A stretch of 64,000 nucleotides of DNA from Opitutia bacterium (GTDB taxonomy: Bacteria > Verrucomicrobiota > Verrucomicrobiia > Opitutales > Opitutaceae), in the NCBI GenBank assembly GCA_003142955.1, contig PLOH01000148.1, positions 149,682 to 213,681 of the forward strand, written 5' to 3'. The position numbers were made by a program, and so were the translations under genes. Below are positions 35,788 through 44,566 of the stretch, piece by piece. Below the pieces are notes generated by a model. It did not search any database and was not told where the DNA came from. It worked only from the letters and a program-made list of their open reading frames with translations. Within the stretch, counting starts at the first letter, position 1, and each line of letters begins with the position of its first letter.

Positions 35788-37710
35788 ATGACGCTAAAGG
35801 CATTTCTCTTCCTGCTCGGCACGGCGGCGACCGGCCTGGGCGCAGAACAGGCGACCTACACCATCGCGGGCGGACTGACGTCCCTGATCGCCAACGGTGT
35901 GGAAATGCCGGTGAAGGGGGGATTCGTGATCAGTTTCGCAGGTGGCGTCAGTGCGTCGATGCAGCCCCACGAACAGCGTGCGCAGGTCACGCGCGACGGA
36001 CTCCACCTAAGCTGGAAGGGCTCGAACTCCTATCTCAACGGTTCGAAGTCGCAGTTCACGGCCGATTGGACCGAGTCGGACGCCGGCGTGGCGCTAAATG
36101 GTTCGGTCACGGCCGACTCGCCCTTTCCTGGCGCCCGTGCCTTCGGTTTTTCCCTGGACGCTGAGTCGGTGGACTACGTCATCGACCTGCCGCGGGCGCT
36201 GTTTGCCGGCGGCCGGCTCGAGCCCTCCGGCGGAGAGATTTCCCTGGCGCAGCCAGTCGATCCGACCTTTTTCCGCAGCTTGGTCGACCATGTCGCGCTG
36301 GTCGACGCCCAGGGCAACTGGCATTTGACGCTCGCGTTCGACCGGCCGCATCCGGTGACCGTGACCGACGTCTGGGATCCGGAGGCCGGCCGCATTTACC
36401 GCGTGCGGATTCAGCTTCACACCGGCCCCTGGTCGATCGACGATCCTCTTAAGCTCGGCCTGGCCTTCAAACTCACTGGCACGCCGCACGCGGCGGCCGC
36501 AAAACTATCGATTGATCCGGCGCGGCCGCGTTATCCCTTCGACGGCTTTGGCGGGAATTTTCGCGTCTATCAGGAAACGCCGATCGTGGGCTACTGCCTC
36601 GATAATCTACAGGTGTCCTGGGCCAGGATCGATTTCAATGCGATGGCTTGGGATCATGACCGCAGCGCTCCTGCGCCCAGCCCCCCATTGCTGCGCACGT
36701 TTGCGCTGATGCAGCGGATACAGCAGGCGAAGACGCCCTGGATTCTCAGCCTTTGGTTTCTGCCCGAACGGTTTTACACCGATCCCAACCAGAGTGGCTT
36801 CGGCACCTTTGGCCGCCGGATTGCGCCCGACCGCTGGCCGGAATTCCTCGACCTGCTCGGCAGCTATCTGATGTACGTCAAGAGCCATTACGGCGCAGAG
36901 CCTGATTTGTTCTCCTTCAACGAGCCGGATCTCGGCGTTTCCATCGGCTTTACTGGCGAGACCCATCGGATTGCGATCGAGCGGATCGGCGCCTACCTGG
37001 CCTCGCGCGGACTGAAGACCAAGCTGCTGCTGGGCGACACCGCCAACCCGCGCGATTCCCACCGTTTCGCCCTGCCCGCGGCCGCCGACCCGGAGGCCTT
37101 GCGCTACGTGGGCGCGGTTTCCTTCCATAGTTGGGGCGACGGGACGCCCGAGCAGTATGCCGCCTGGGGCGACCTGGCGGAGTGGGTGCACCGGCCGCTG
37201 CTGGTGGCCGAGGCCGGAGTCGACCCCGGGGCTTATCAGAATTCGGTCTACGACAGCTATTCCTACGGACTGAAGGAAGCCCGCCAGTTTCAGGAGCTCC
37301 TCCGGTACGCGCGGCCGCAGGCACTGATTTACTGGCAGTTCACCGATGACTACGCCCTGGTCCATGTCGGCCCGAATAACGTGATCGAACCGACGCCGCG
37401 GTTCTGGCTGATGAAGCAATTCGTCAATCTCACGCCGACCAGGAGCCAGGCGGTGGCCTCGTCAAGCGATCAATCCGACGTGTTGGTCAGCGCGTTCGTC
37501 CGCGGAAATTCCGTCGCCGTGCACGTCCTCAATCTCGGTCCCGAACGCGACGCCGCAATCGCCGGACTGCCGGTCGGAACCTGGCGAACGGTGACTTCGA
37601 CGGAGGCCGCCGGCTATCAGGAGGCACTGGCGACCGTGAGTGGCGGAGCCACGCCGTGCGGGCTGCGTCTCCCGGCCCGAAGCTTGACCACCCTGGTGCG
37701 GAAGGAGTAG
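35788..37710 (+). CDS. Secreted glycoside hydrolase, GH30-like (clan GH-A)
   Basis: A 640-aa protein with signal peptide (KAFLFLLGTAATGLGA). Residues ~25-230 form an N-terminal beta-rich domain. From ~235 a TIM barrel resembling GH30/O-glycosyl hydrolases starts with RYPFDGFGGNF, a typical GH30 opening. The acid/base Glu is E379 in FSFNEPD and the likely nucleophile is E475 in LLVAEAGVD. The C-terminal ~80 residues are a beta domain (VHVLNLGPERDA). The substrate is probably a plant or microbial polysaccharide; xylan, glucosylceramide and beta-1,6-glucan activities are all known in the family. Start ATG at 35788. Confidence 0.82.
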   Translation: MTLKAFLFLLGTAATGLGAEQATYTIAGGLTSLIANGVEMPVKGGFVISFAGGVSASMQPHEQRAQVTRDGLHLSWKGSNSYLNGSKSQFTADWTESDAGVALNGSVTADSPFPGARAFGFSLDAESVDYVIDLPRALFAGGRLEPSGGEISLAQPVDPTFFRSLVDHVALVDAQGNWHLTLAFDRPHPVTVTDVWDPEAGRIYRVRIQLHTGPWSIDDPLKLGLAFKLTGTPHAAAAKLSIDPARPRYPFDGFGGNFRVYQETPIVGYCLDNLQVSWARIDFNAMAWDHDRSAPAPSPPLLRTFALMQRIQQAKTPWILSLWFLPERFYTDPNQSGFGTFGRRIAPDRWPEFLDLLGSYLMYVKSHYGAEPDLFSFNEPDLGVSIGFTGETHRIAIERIGAYLASRGLKTKLLLGDTANPRDSHRFALPAAADPEALRYVGAVSFHSWGDGTPEQYAAWGDLAEWVHRPLLVAEAGVDPGAYQNSVYDSYSYGLKEARQFQELLRYARPQALIYWQFTDDYALVHVGPNNVIEPTPRFWLMKQFVNLTPTRSQAVASSSDQSDVLVSAFVRGNSVAVHVLNLGPERDAAIAGLPVGTWRTVTSTEAAGYQEALATVSGGATPCGLRLPARSLTTLVRKE

Positions 37711-37721
37711 CCGCGCTTAGG

Positions 37722-37803
37722 TGGAGGGCGGACCTCCGTGTCCGCCGCGGTTACTCCTTCGCCAATGCTTCGGCGGACAGGTCGGCGGGCGCCGCGCCCT
37801 CCA
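37722..37803. repeat. GC-rich interrupted palindrome downstream of the glycoside hydrolase
   Basis: Arms TGGAGGGCG (37722-37730) and CGCCCTCCA (37795-37803) enclose a GC-rich core containing nested pairings (GTCCGCCG and CGGCGGAC). It lies between convergent genes and resembles the other REP-like elements in design. Confidence 0.7.
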
Positions 37804-37961
37804 TTTGGTCGCGGTCTACGGCTATAGTTTCTGTGAAACCGTCCGGACAATCGTGGTCGGTGCGCCAGCGCGCACGGGCCCGCGATTCTGCAGGTGGCAA
37901 ATCCCGTTCGCTCGATCGAAACGTCCGGTCTTGACCGACTGGAGGCCGCATCGTCCGCGAC

Positions 37962-40900
37962 TTAAAAACCGCTGCTGGTGAACAGATCGTCGCGGAATTG
38001 GCCGTCGAGCGTGGTGAGATAGTTGTTCCAGTAGTCGAGATCCGCCTGGGCCGGCGCGGCGTTGAGGAAGGTGAAGTAGCTCAGGAATGTGCGGATCGTT
38101 GGGGAGAACCTAGCGACCGCCTCCGGCGATTCGGACAGGCCGATCAAGACCTGCCCGCAACTGGCGCCCCCATTCAGCTGCGCCACCCAGTTGGCCAGGC
38201 CGGTCGCATCCGCCTGCCGGCCGAGAACGTTCACATAAAGCGCAGAAACGTAGTCGCTGTTGCTCATCGCGCCATAAATGCCCGCAAACTCCGAGCTCGC
38301 CGCGAAGGCGTCACCTGCCGATTGCAGCGAATTGCCCGCCCGCAGGTACGCCACCCAATTGTCCAAGCCGCCGGAATCCGGCTCCCGGAGCAAAGCCCCC
38401 AGGTATAGCCGCGACACCGGAGCCACGTAGGCATTGAATTCGGCAGAAGTGAGCAGCGTCGTCACCAGGCTACCGTGCGTAACGGTTCCGGCGGTCAAGG
38501 CGCTGCTAAAGGCGCTCAGCCCCCCCGGATCTGCAGCCCGCCGCAAGAAGCCCGGGTAAACCAGCTGCACATAATCGGAGCTGGCAAGATCGGCGGGATA
38601 TCCCAGGGCGAACAGAGCATCCGTCTCGTCAGAGCCCTGCAGGAAGCCCAGCCAACTCTGCAGCTCCGCCGGCGTTGGCATGCGTTTTAACAACAAGTAG
38701 TACAGTCGAATGATCTCTACCCGGTTTGCCAGGTTGGCCTGGCCCTCGAGCGACTCCGAGATTCCAATCAGCACCGTCCCGCGCGAGCCACCGGCATTGA
38801 GATACGCCACACAGTTGGCCAGACCCGTCGCATCGGCCTGGCGCCCCAATGCGTTGATATAGATCAGCTGGACATACTGTGCATTATTTAGGCTGCCATA
38901 GTCCTGCAAAAACTCGGCGCTGCCAACGAACCCGTCACTCGCAGCCGCCAACGTGATCGCGCCGGCATGCAATGCATTAGACCAGGCCTGCAGGCCGCCA
39001 GCGTCCGGGCATCGCGCCAAGGCAGCACAGTACAGCCGGACTACCGAATCGATCTGCCGCAGGTTGTACTCGGTCGATCCGAGCAGATCGCCCAGCACAT
39101 CAGCTCGCGACTCGCCGGCGGCCAAAGCGGTGCCAAAGGCGGCGGCCCCGCCGGCGTCGATCGGCCGGCCCAGAACATCGAGATAAAGCTGCTGCAGGAA
39201 CGACTGGTCGGACAGGCTGAACACCGTCAGCGTCGCGGCGAAGCTCGTGGCCTCCTGATTCCCGCCATTGCTGACGACACATCGGAACTGGTCCCCGTTC
39301 ATGGCCGCCGCAGTGTTGCTCACTGTCAGTGTCGCGGTGCCACCATAGGCGCTGCCCTCGGTGAGATCGGTCCAGGTGCTGCTGCCGCTGGCCAGCCGCT
39401 GCCATTGGTAGGTTAAGGTCGCGGGCGTGCCGCTGGCAGCGACACTGAAGCTCACGCTGCCGCCGGCATCCACCACCCGACTCACCGGCTGGGCCGTGAT
39501 CGCCGGTACAATGGCCGCGGAACTTCCTGCGCGGATCGTATTGTCGCCGGCATCCACGACGTAGACATTGCCCGCGCTGTCCACGGCGATCGCCGCAGGC
39601 CAACGGAACAGCGCGGCGCTGCCCGTGCCGTCGGCGGAACTGGCGTGGTTGAAGAAGCCGGCGAGAGTCGTGACCACCCAATTGGTGCCTCCGCCCACGA
39701 CCGTCGGCGTCACCTTGCGGATCAAGTCGTTGCCGTAATCCGCCACGTAAACATTGCCTGATCCGTCCAACGCCACGCTTGAGAATTCAGAAAAACTGGC
39801 GGCGGTGCCCGTGCCGTCCGCATAACCCCAGCTGCCTGTGCCGGCGATGGTCGTAACGACCCAATTGGCGCCGCCGCCACCGCCGGTCGGCGTGATTTTG
39901 CGAATCGCGCAGTTGTCGGTGTCAGCGACGTAGAGATCTCCCCCGCTGTCCACCGCGATGCCAGTGGGAGTGGAGAACCGGGCGGCGGTGCCCGTGCCGT
40001 CGATCAGGCCGTAGTTGCCGGCCGAGCCGGCGATGGTCGTGACGACCCAGTTGGTGGCTCCGCCCGCCACGGTCGGCGTGATTTTGCGAATCGTGTTGTT
40101 GTCGCCATCCGCAACGTAGAGATTGTCAGAGCCGTCCACCGCCACGGCCGAAGGATAGTAGAACCGGGCGGCGGTGCCGGTGCCATCGGCCGAGCCGGAG
40201 TTGGCGGCGGATCCGGCGATGGTGGTGACGACCCAGTTGGTGACTCCTCCCACCACGGTCGGCGTGATCTCGCGGATCGTGTGGTTGACGCAATCCGCCA
40301 CGAAGACATTGCCAAAGTTGTCCACCGTCAAATTATTCGGTCCGAAGAATTGCGCGTCACTGCCGGAGCCATCGGCCGAGCCGGTGCTGCCGGCGGATCC
40401 GGCGATGGTCGTGACGACCCAGTTGGTGACTCCGTTCACCACGGTTGGCGTGATCCTACGGATCGTGTTGTTGTCGGTGTCCGCGACGTAGACATTGCCT
40501 GCTCCGTCCACCGCCCCGCCCCAAGGATCATTAAACAGTGCTGCGCTGCCCCTGCCATCGGCCGCGCCTTGGCTGCGAGCGGAGCCGGCGAAGGTGGTGA
40601 CAACGCCGGCGGGTGTCACTTTGCGGATCGTATTCATCGTGACGTCCGTGACAAAGAGATTGCCTGCGCTGTCGATTGTCTCGCCGCGGGGATAAGAGAA
40701 CTGCGCGGCGCTGCCCGCGCCGTCAGCCGCGCCATAATAGCGGGCAGAACCGGCGACAGTGGTGACGACCCAGTTGGTGACTCCGCCTGTCACGGTTGGC
40801 GTGATCTTGCGGATCGTGCCGTTTCCGGAATCCGCAACGTAAAAATCGCCCGTGCTGTCTTCGACAATTCCCATGGGATAGTAAAACCGCGCGGCGCTGC

Positions 40901-41801
40901 CCGAGCCGTCGGTTGAATCCTGCTTGCCGGCGGACCCGGCAATCGTGGTGACCGACCCATCGGGCGTGATCCTGCGGATCGTGTCGTTGGCATCATCCGT
41001 AACGTAAAGGTTGTTTGCGCCATCGAGCACGATGCCCATAGGATCGGCAAACTGCGCGGAGCTGCCCGTGCCGTCGGAGGAACCCCACGCGCGGGCGACA
41101 CCGGCCAGGGTTGTAACCACCCAATTCGTGGCTCCGCCTATCACGGTCGGCGTGATCTTGCGGATCGTGTAGTTGTAGGTGTCCGCGACGAAGACGTTGC
41201 CGGCGCTATCTACGACCACACCCGCGGGACCATCGAACTGCGCTGCGGTGCCGGTGCCGTCGGACGAACCCTCATTGCCGGCGGAGCCGGCGAGGGTGGA
41301 TACAACGCCAGCGGGCGTGATCATGCGGATCGTGTTGTTGTCGGTGTCCGCGACGTAGACATTGCCCGCGCTGTCCGTCGCGATCCCCCCAGGCTGATTG
41401 AATCGCGCCGTGCTGCCTGCGCCGTCGGCCGAACCCTCGTTGCCGGCCGAGCCGGCGAATGTGGTGACCACGCCGGCCGGCGTGATCTTGCGGATTGTGT
41501 GATTGGTCGTGTCCGCAACGTAGAAATTGTCGGAGCCGTCCACCTTCACGTCCCAGGGCCCATTGAACCGCGCTGCGCTGTCGGTGCCGTCGGTTGAACC
41601 CATCGACGCGGCGCCGGCGATGGTCGTGAAGACATAGGGGGTGGCGTAGTTGCTCTGGGCCTGGAGCGCGCCCAGCGGGGCGAGGACGGCGAGCAGCAGG
41701 GGCGCGAAGCGGAGAAGCACAGCTGGTCGGAACGCGTTGGTTTGTCTAACCAGCCGATGCGTAGCAGGCCGAACGGAAACCAGGCGAGGGAATCGGTTCA
41801 T
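37962..41801 (-). CDS. Large secreted NHL-repeat / Ig-like / DUF4214 protein
   Basis: About 1279 aa from the ATG at 41801. A signal peptide (LLLAVLAPLGALQAQ) is followed by 12 tandem NHL-type repeats of 50-62 residues. Each reads roughly TTIAGSAG...DGTGSAARF...P.GVAVDSAGNVYVAD..N.TIRKITP, long enough for two six-bladed propellers. An Ig-like domain follows (PAITAQPVSRVVDAGGSVSF), then ~420 residues of DUF4214-type helical repeats (LYLDVLGRPIDAGG, LYVNVLGRQADATG). DUF4214 is common in surface-layer and adhesin-like proteins. It is likely an extracellular or surface protein with binding surfaces; no catalytic motif seen. Repeat DNA makes the exact repeat number sensitive to assembly. Confidence 0.85.
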   Translation of the reverse strand: MNRFPRLVSVRPATHRLVRQTNAFRPAVLLRFAPLLLAVLAPLGALQAQSNYATPYVFTTIAGAASMGSTDGTDSAARFNGPWDVKVDGSDNFYVADTTNHTIRKITPAGVVTTFAGSAGNEGSADGAGSTARFNQPGGIATDSAGNVYVADTDNNTIRMITPAGVVSTLAGSAGNEGSSDGTGTAAQFDGPAGVVVDSAGNVFVADTYNYTIRKITPTVIGGATNWVVTTLAGVARAWGSSDGTGSSAQFADPMGIVLDGANNLYVTDDANDTIRRITPDGSVTTIAGSAGKQDSTDGSGSAARFYYPMGIVEDSTGDFYVADSGNGTIRKITPTVTGGVTNWVVTTVAGSARYYGAADGAGSAAQFSYPRGETIDSAGNLFVTDVTMNTIRKVTPAGVVTTFAGSARSQGAADGRGSAALFNDPWGGAVDGAGNVYVADTDNNTIRRITPTVVNGVTNWVVTTIAGSAGSTGSADGSGSDAQFFGPNNLTVDNFGNVFVADCVNHTIREITPTVVGGVTNWVVTTIAGSAANSGSADGTGTAARFYYPSAVAVDGSDNLYVADGDNNTIRKITPTVAGGATNWVVTTIAGSAGNYGLIDGTGTAARFSTPTGIAVDSGGDLYVADTDNCAIRKITPTGGGGGANWVVTTIAGTGSWGYADGTGTAASFSEFSSVALDGSGNVYVADYGNDLIRKVTPTVVGGGTNWVVTTLAGFFNHASSADGTGSAALFRWPAAIAVDSAGNVYVVDAGDNTIRAGSSAAIVPAITAQPVSRVVDAGGSVSFSVAASGTPATLTYQWQRLASGSSTWTDLTEGSAYGGTATLTVSNTAAAMNGDQFRCVVSNGGNQEATSFAATLTVFSLSDQSFLQQLYLDVLGRPIDAGGAAAFGTALAAGESRADVLGDLLGSTEYNLRQIDSVVRLYCAALARCPDAGGLQAWSNALHAGAITLAAASDGFVGSAEFLQDYGSLNNAQYVQLIYINALGRQADATGLANCVAYLNAGGSRGTVLIGISESLEGQANLANRVEIIRLYYLLLKRMPTPAELQSWLGFLQGSDETDALFALGYPADLASSDYVQLVYPGFLRRAADPGGLSAFSSALTAGTVTHGSLVTTLLTSAEFNAYVAPVSRLYLGALLREPDSGGLDNWVAYLRAGNSLQSAGDAFAASSEFAGIYGAMSNSDYVSALYVNVLGRQADATGLANWVAQLNGGASCGQVLIGLSESPEAVARFSPTIRTFLSYFTFLNAAPAQADLDYWNNYLTTLDGQFRDDLFTSSGF

Positions 41802-41986
41802 GGGCGGGGCGGGGAACATCCGAGTTTGCGCACAATCGGCCTTCCGACGGGGGGTAGAGGAAAGCCGAACTCCGAATGGGGATGCTATGCATGCATCTCT
41901 CGAATTTGCGCCCTGTCAATGCCAGATCCGAAGCGTATTTTGCCGCAGCAACGCCGCAAAAAATAGCAGGCGTCCCGGCGGCGGCG

Positions 41987-43276
41987 CTACACCCGGAACG
42001 GGTCGTTCGACGGGGAGGGTTCCTTCGCGGGGAAGTACACCGTGATGCGCGTGCCTTCGCCGACCGTGGTCTCCACGTGCAACAATCCATGGTGGTCCTT
42101 CACGAGTCGGGAGACTATGGCGAGGCCCAAGCCGGTGCCCTTATCCTCCTTGGTGGTGAAGTACGGCTCGAAAATATGTGGCAGCACCTCGGGTGAGATG
42201 CCCGGCCCCTGGTCGAGCACCGACAGCGCAACCAGCGGCGAATCGTTGGCAAAGGACTCGAGGCCGATCACGGCATCGGCCGGACCATTTTGCAGCGTCT
42301 CCACCGGCAGCGGTTGAGGGATGATTTCGGCTGCGACCTGAACCGTCTGGTCTTCCACCGAGCTCTGGAACGCGTTGGTGGTGAGGTTGAGCAGGATCTG
42401 GACGATATCCGTGCTGTTGATGAGCGCGGCCATGTCCGGTTCCAGCAGTTTGACGGCGAGGTGGCCGCCGCGAACGGCCGGGTGGTGCTTGAGCAGCGTC
42501 TGCAAATCCGTGAGCACCTGGTTGACCCGCACCTCGCGGTTGGAAAAGTGGCGTTTGCCCAGGGAGCGCAAATAGCGCGAGGCGATCGCCACACAGGTGT
42601 TCACCTGCTTGGAGATGGTGTTGAGATCCTCCCGGATCGCATCGAGCTCGGTGCCACGAGGCATTGCGCCCTTGGGCAGACGGCGCTCGATCAACTCGAC
42701 ATAGCCCGAAATGATAGTGAGTGGATTATTGATGTCGTGCAGGACGCCCGCATAGATCTGGCTCGTGGCGCGGGCCATCTCTTCGCGCAGCGAGACATCT
42801 TGCAGTTGGTCGGTCAGCCGGCTGAGCCGGTCCTGGGCCTCGATGACCCGCTCGGAGATCCGGTGCAGCCGCATGGCGCGCGCCACGGCCTCGCGGATGG
42901 TGGGAATGTCGAAAGGCTTGCTCAGGTAGTCGCAGGCTCCGAGCCGGAGCGCCTGCCGTGCGGTCTCGATGGTCTCGTAAGCCGTGAGCATCATGATCTC
43001 AATGTGGGGATCAATTTCCTTGAGGTTTTGCAGAACCTCGATGCCCGAGCTGCCCGCCATGCGGATGTCCAGAATCGCGACGTGGACCCGGTTTTGCTTG
43101 GCGAACTCAACCGCTTTCTTGCCGTTTTCGACGGCATGCACACGGAAATCCTTCTTGAAGACCATGCGCAGCGAGAGGCGCGGACCTTCCTCGTCGTCGA
43201 CCACGAGCATGGTCGGCAGCTCAACGGTGGCGGCCGGAACGGCAGAAGGCGGGGCAAATGCGGAAGCGGTAGTCAT
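41987..43276 (-). CDS. Receiver-histidine kinase (REC-HisKA-HATPase), last gene of the leftward signalling operon
   Basis: A 429-aa soluble protein with an N-terminal receiver: acidic pair in LVVDDEEG, phospho-acceptor D70 in AILDIRM, T98, and K120 in YLSKPFD. A coiled linker (about 140-170) follows. The kinase part has the phospho-acceptor His H180 in LHDINNPL, an N box around LNLTTNAFQSS, DQGPGIS and GTGLGLAIV. No DNA-binding output is present. REC placed before a kinase core suits an intermediate in a phosphorelay; the known example PhcR in Ralstonia has this order. It follows the FadL gene by 36 bases, so it is probably co-transcribed with it and the upstream kinase. This is the only receiver in the cluster with all key residues. 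Confidence 0.88.
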   Translation of the reverse strand: MTTASAFAPPSAVPAATVELPTMLVVDDEEGPRLSLRMVFKKDFRVHAVENGKKAVEFAKQNRVHVAILDIRMAGSSGIEVLQNLKEIDPHIEIMMLTAYETIETARQALRLGACDYLSKPFDIPTIREAVARAMRLHRISERVIEAQDRLSRLTDQLQDVSLREEMARATSQIYAGVLHDINNPLTIISGYVELIERRLPKGAMPRGTELDAIREDLNTISKQVNTCVAIASRYLRSLGKRHFSNREVRVNQVLTDLQTLLKHHPAVRGGHLAVKLLEPDMAALINSTDIVQILLNLTTNAFQSSVEDQTVQVAAEIIPQPLPVETLQNGPADAVIGLESFANDSPLVALSVLDQGPGISPEVLPHIFEPYFTTKEDKGTGLGLAIVSRLVKDHHGLLHVETTVGEGTRITVYFPAKEPSPSNDPFRV

Positions 43277-43312
43277 TGGCAGGCAGTCCAGTCGAGCGGG
43301 AGGCTACCCGGG

Positions 43313-44566
43313 CTAGAAACGATAGTCCAGCGAGAGTGCAAAGGTGTTGATCGATGAGCTGTAGGAGCCGTCGGTGGTTTCACCGGAGACGGGATTGATC
43401 ATGCCGTTGTGAATGTTCCGGCTGGGAGAGGTGGCATGCTGCAGGGTGAGCATGAACCGCAAGGGCCCTTGGGCATAGCCGACCCCGGCGCTCCAGAACT
43501 GGCGCGTGACATCGGGGACGGCGGGATTCCACATCGCGTCAGGCACCGAGTTTTCGCTCAAGGTATAACCGGCGCTGACATTCCAGCCACCGTTCAGATA
43601 GCGGGTCACGCCGAGTTCGTAAAAGCAGCTCGATTGCCAGTTGAAGGGTAAATCCAACGCCCCGCTGGCCTTGGAAATCACGGCGGTATTCAGCCGCGAC
43701 CAGTTGGTCCAGTCGATGTCCGCCTCAAAATTCCATTGCGGCGTGGGCCGGTAGGAATAGCCGGCGATGAGCACCTCGGGAAAGACGAAGGTGGAGGTCG
43801 CGGACTCAGCGGGCGCGTACGGGGAGGCGGTGGCCGTGCCGCTCAGATCGAACGACGTCTGGTGTTGGTAACTGAGGCCGAAGGCATGCTGCTCGGACGG
43901 CTGCCAGCGCAGGCCGAGGTTGAAACCGATGTCGGTTCCGTCGGCCTTAAAGCGAAACTCGTCGCCGGGCATCAGGCCGATGCCGCGGTTCAGGTCGACG
44001 TTGAGCCGGTTGAAAGTCAGACCGCCTCCGAGGGAGAACATGTCGCTGATGCGCCAGGCGACGACCGGATTCAGCGTGGAATAGGTCTCCTCGTTCTTGG
44101 TGGCAAACGTGCGAAAGCCGGAGGTGGAGGGCCAGTCAGTCGAAAGACCGTAGGGATCATAGTATCCCAGCCCCAGCGCCCAAGAGGCGTTCTTCGGCGC
44201 CCAGGCGTAATAGACCTGCGGAATGACCTGGTTCTGGCGGTTCATAGACGTGGTGGCACCGCCGGGGGCGCGATAATCAGCCCCGAAGCTGACCACATAG
44301 GCCGTTGCGGAAAAATCCTGTCCGGTCAGCTGGGTGAGGCCGGCGGGGTTGTAATAGACGGCCGCCGGATCATCGGCGGTCGCCACAAAGGCATTTCCAC
44401 GAGCCGTCGCAAACGCATCTTGGAAACCCACGCGGGTGCCGGAGGCGTTTAGGGCGGCCGCGATCAGAACGAGGCCGGCGCCGATGCCAAAGGCCAGATC
44501 GGCCAACCCGTGAATCCGTTGCACAGAACGTGGCGTGGTGGCGCAGGGAGCAGGTTTGGGAATCAT
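43313..44566 (-). CDS. FadL/OmpP1/TodX-family outer-membrane protein
   Basis: A 417-aa barrel protein of the long-chain fatty-acid/hydrophobic-compound channel family. A hydrophobic lead (GIGAGLVLIAAALNASG) ends just before RVGFQDAFATARGNAFVATA and DDPAAVYYNPAGLTQL, the FadL hatch/NPAG signature. Many amphipathic strands follow, ending in FALSLDYRF with a terminal Phe. The family lets fatty acids and other lipophilic molecules cross the outer membrane. Its ATG overlaps the stop of the upstream histidine-kinase gene by 4 bases, so uptake and sensing are translationally coupled, which is an unusual neighbourhood for FadL. Confidence 0.9.
   Translation of the reverse strand: MIPKPAPCATTPRSVQRIHGLADLAFGIGAGLVLIAAALNASGTRVGFQDAFATARGNAFVATADDPAAVYYNPAGLTQLTGQDFSATAYVVSFGADYRAPGGATTSMNRQNQVIPQVYYAWAPKNASWALGLGYYDPYGLSTDWPSTSGFRTFATKNEETYSTLNPVVAWRISDMFSLGGGLTFNRLNVDLNRGIGLMPGDEFRFKADGTDIGFNLGLRWQPSEQHAFGLSYQHQTSFDLSGTATASPYAPAESATSTFVFPEVLIAGYSYRPTPQWNFEADIDWTNWSRLNTAVISKASGALDLPFNWQSSCFYELGVTRYLNGGWNVSAGYTLSENSVPDAMWNPAVPDVTRQFWSAGVGYAQGPLRFMLTLQHATSPSRNIHNGMINPVSGETTDGSYSSSINTFALSLDYRF

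Noticed and set aside
37962..41801. CRISPR-like array suggested by regular repeats
   Set aside because: The periodicity (~165-190 bases) is that of NHL protein repeats in one continuous reading frame, not short repeats with unique spacers.
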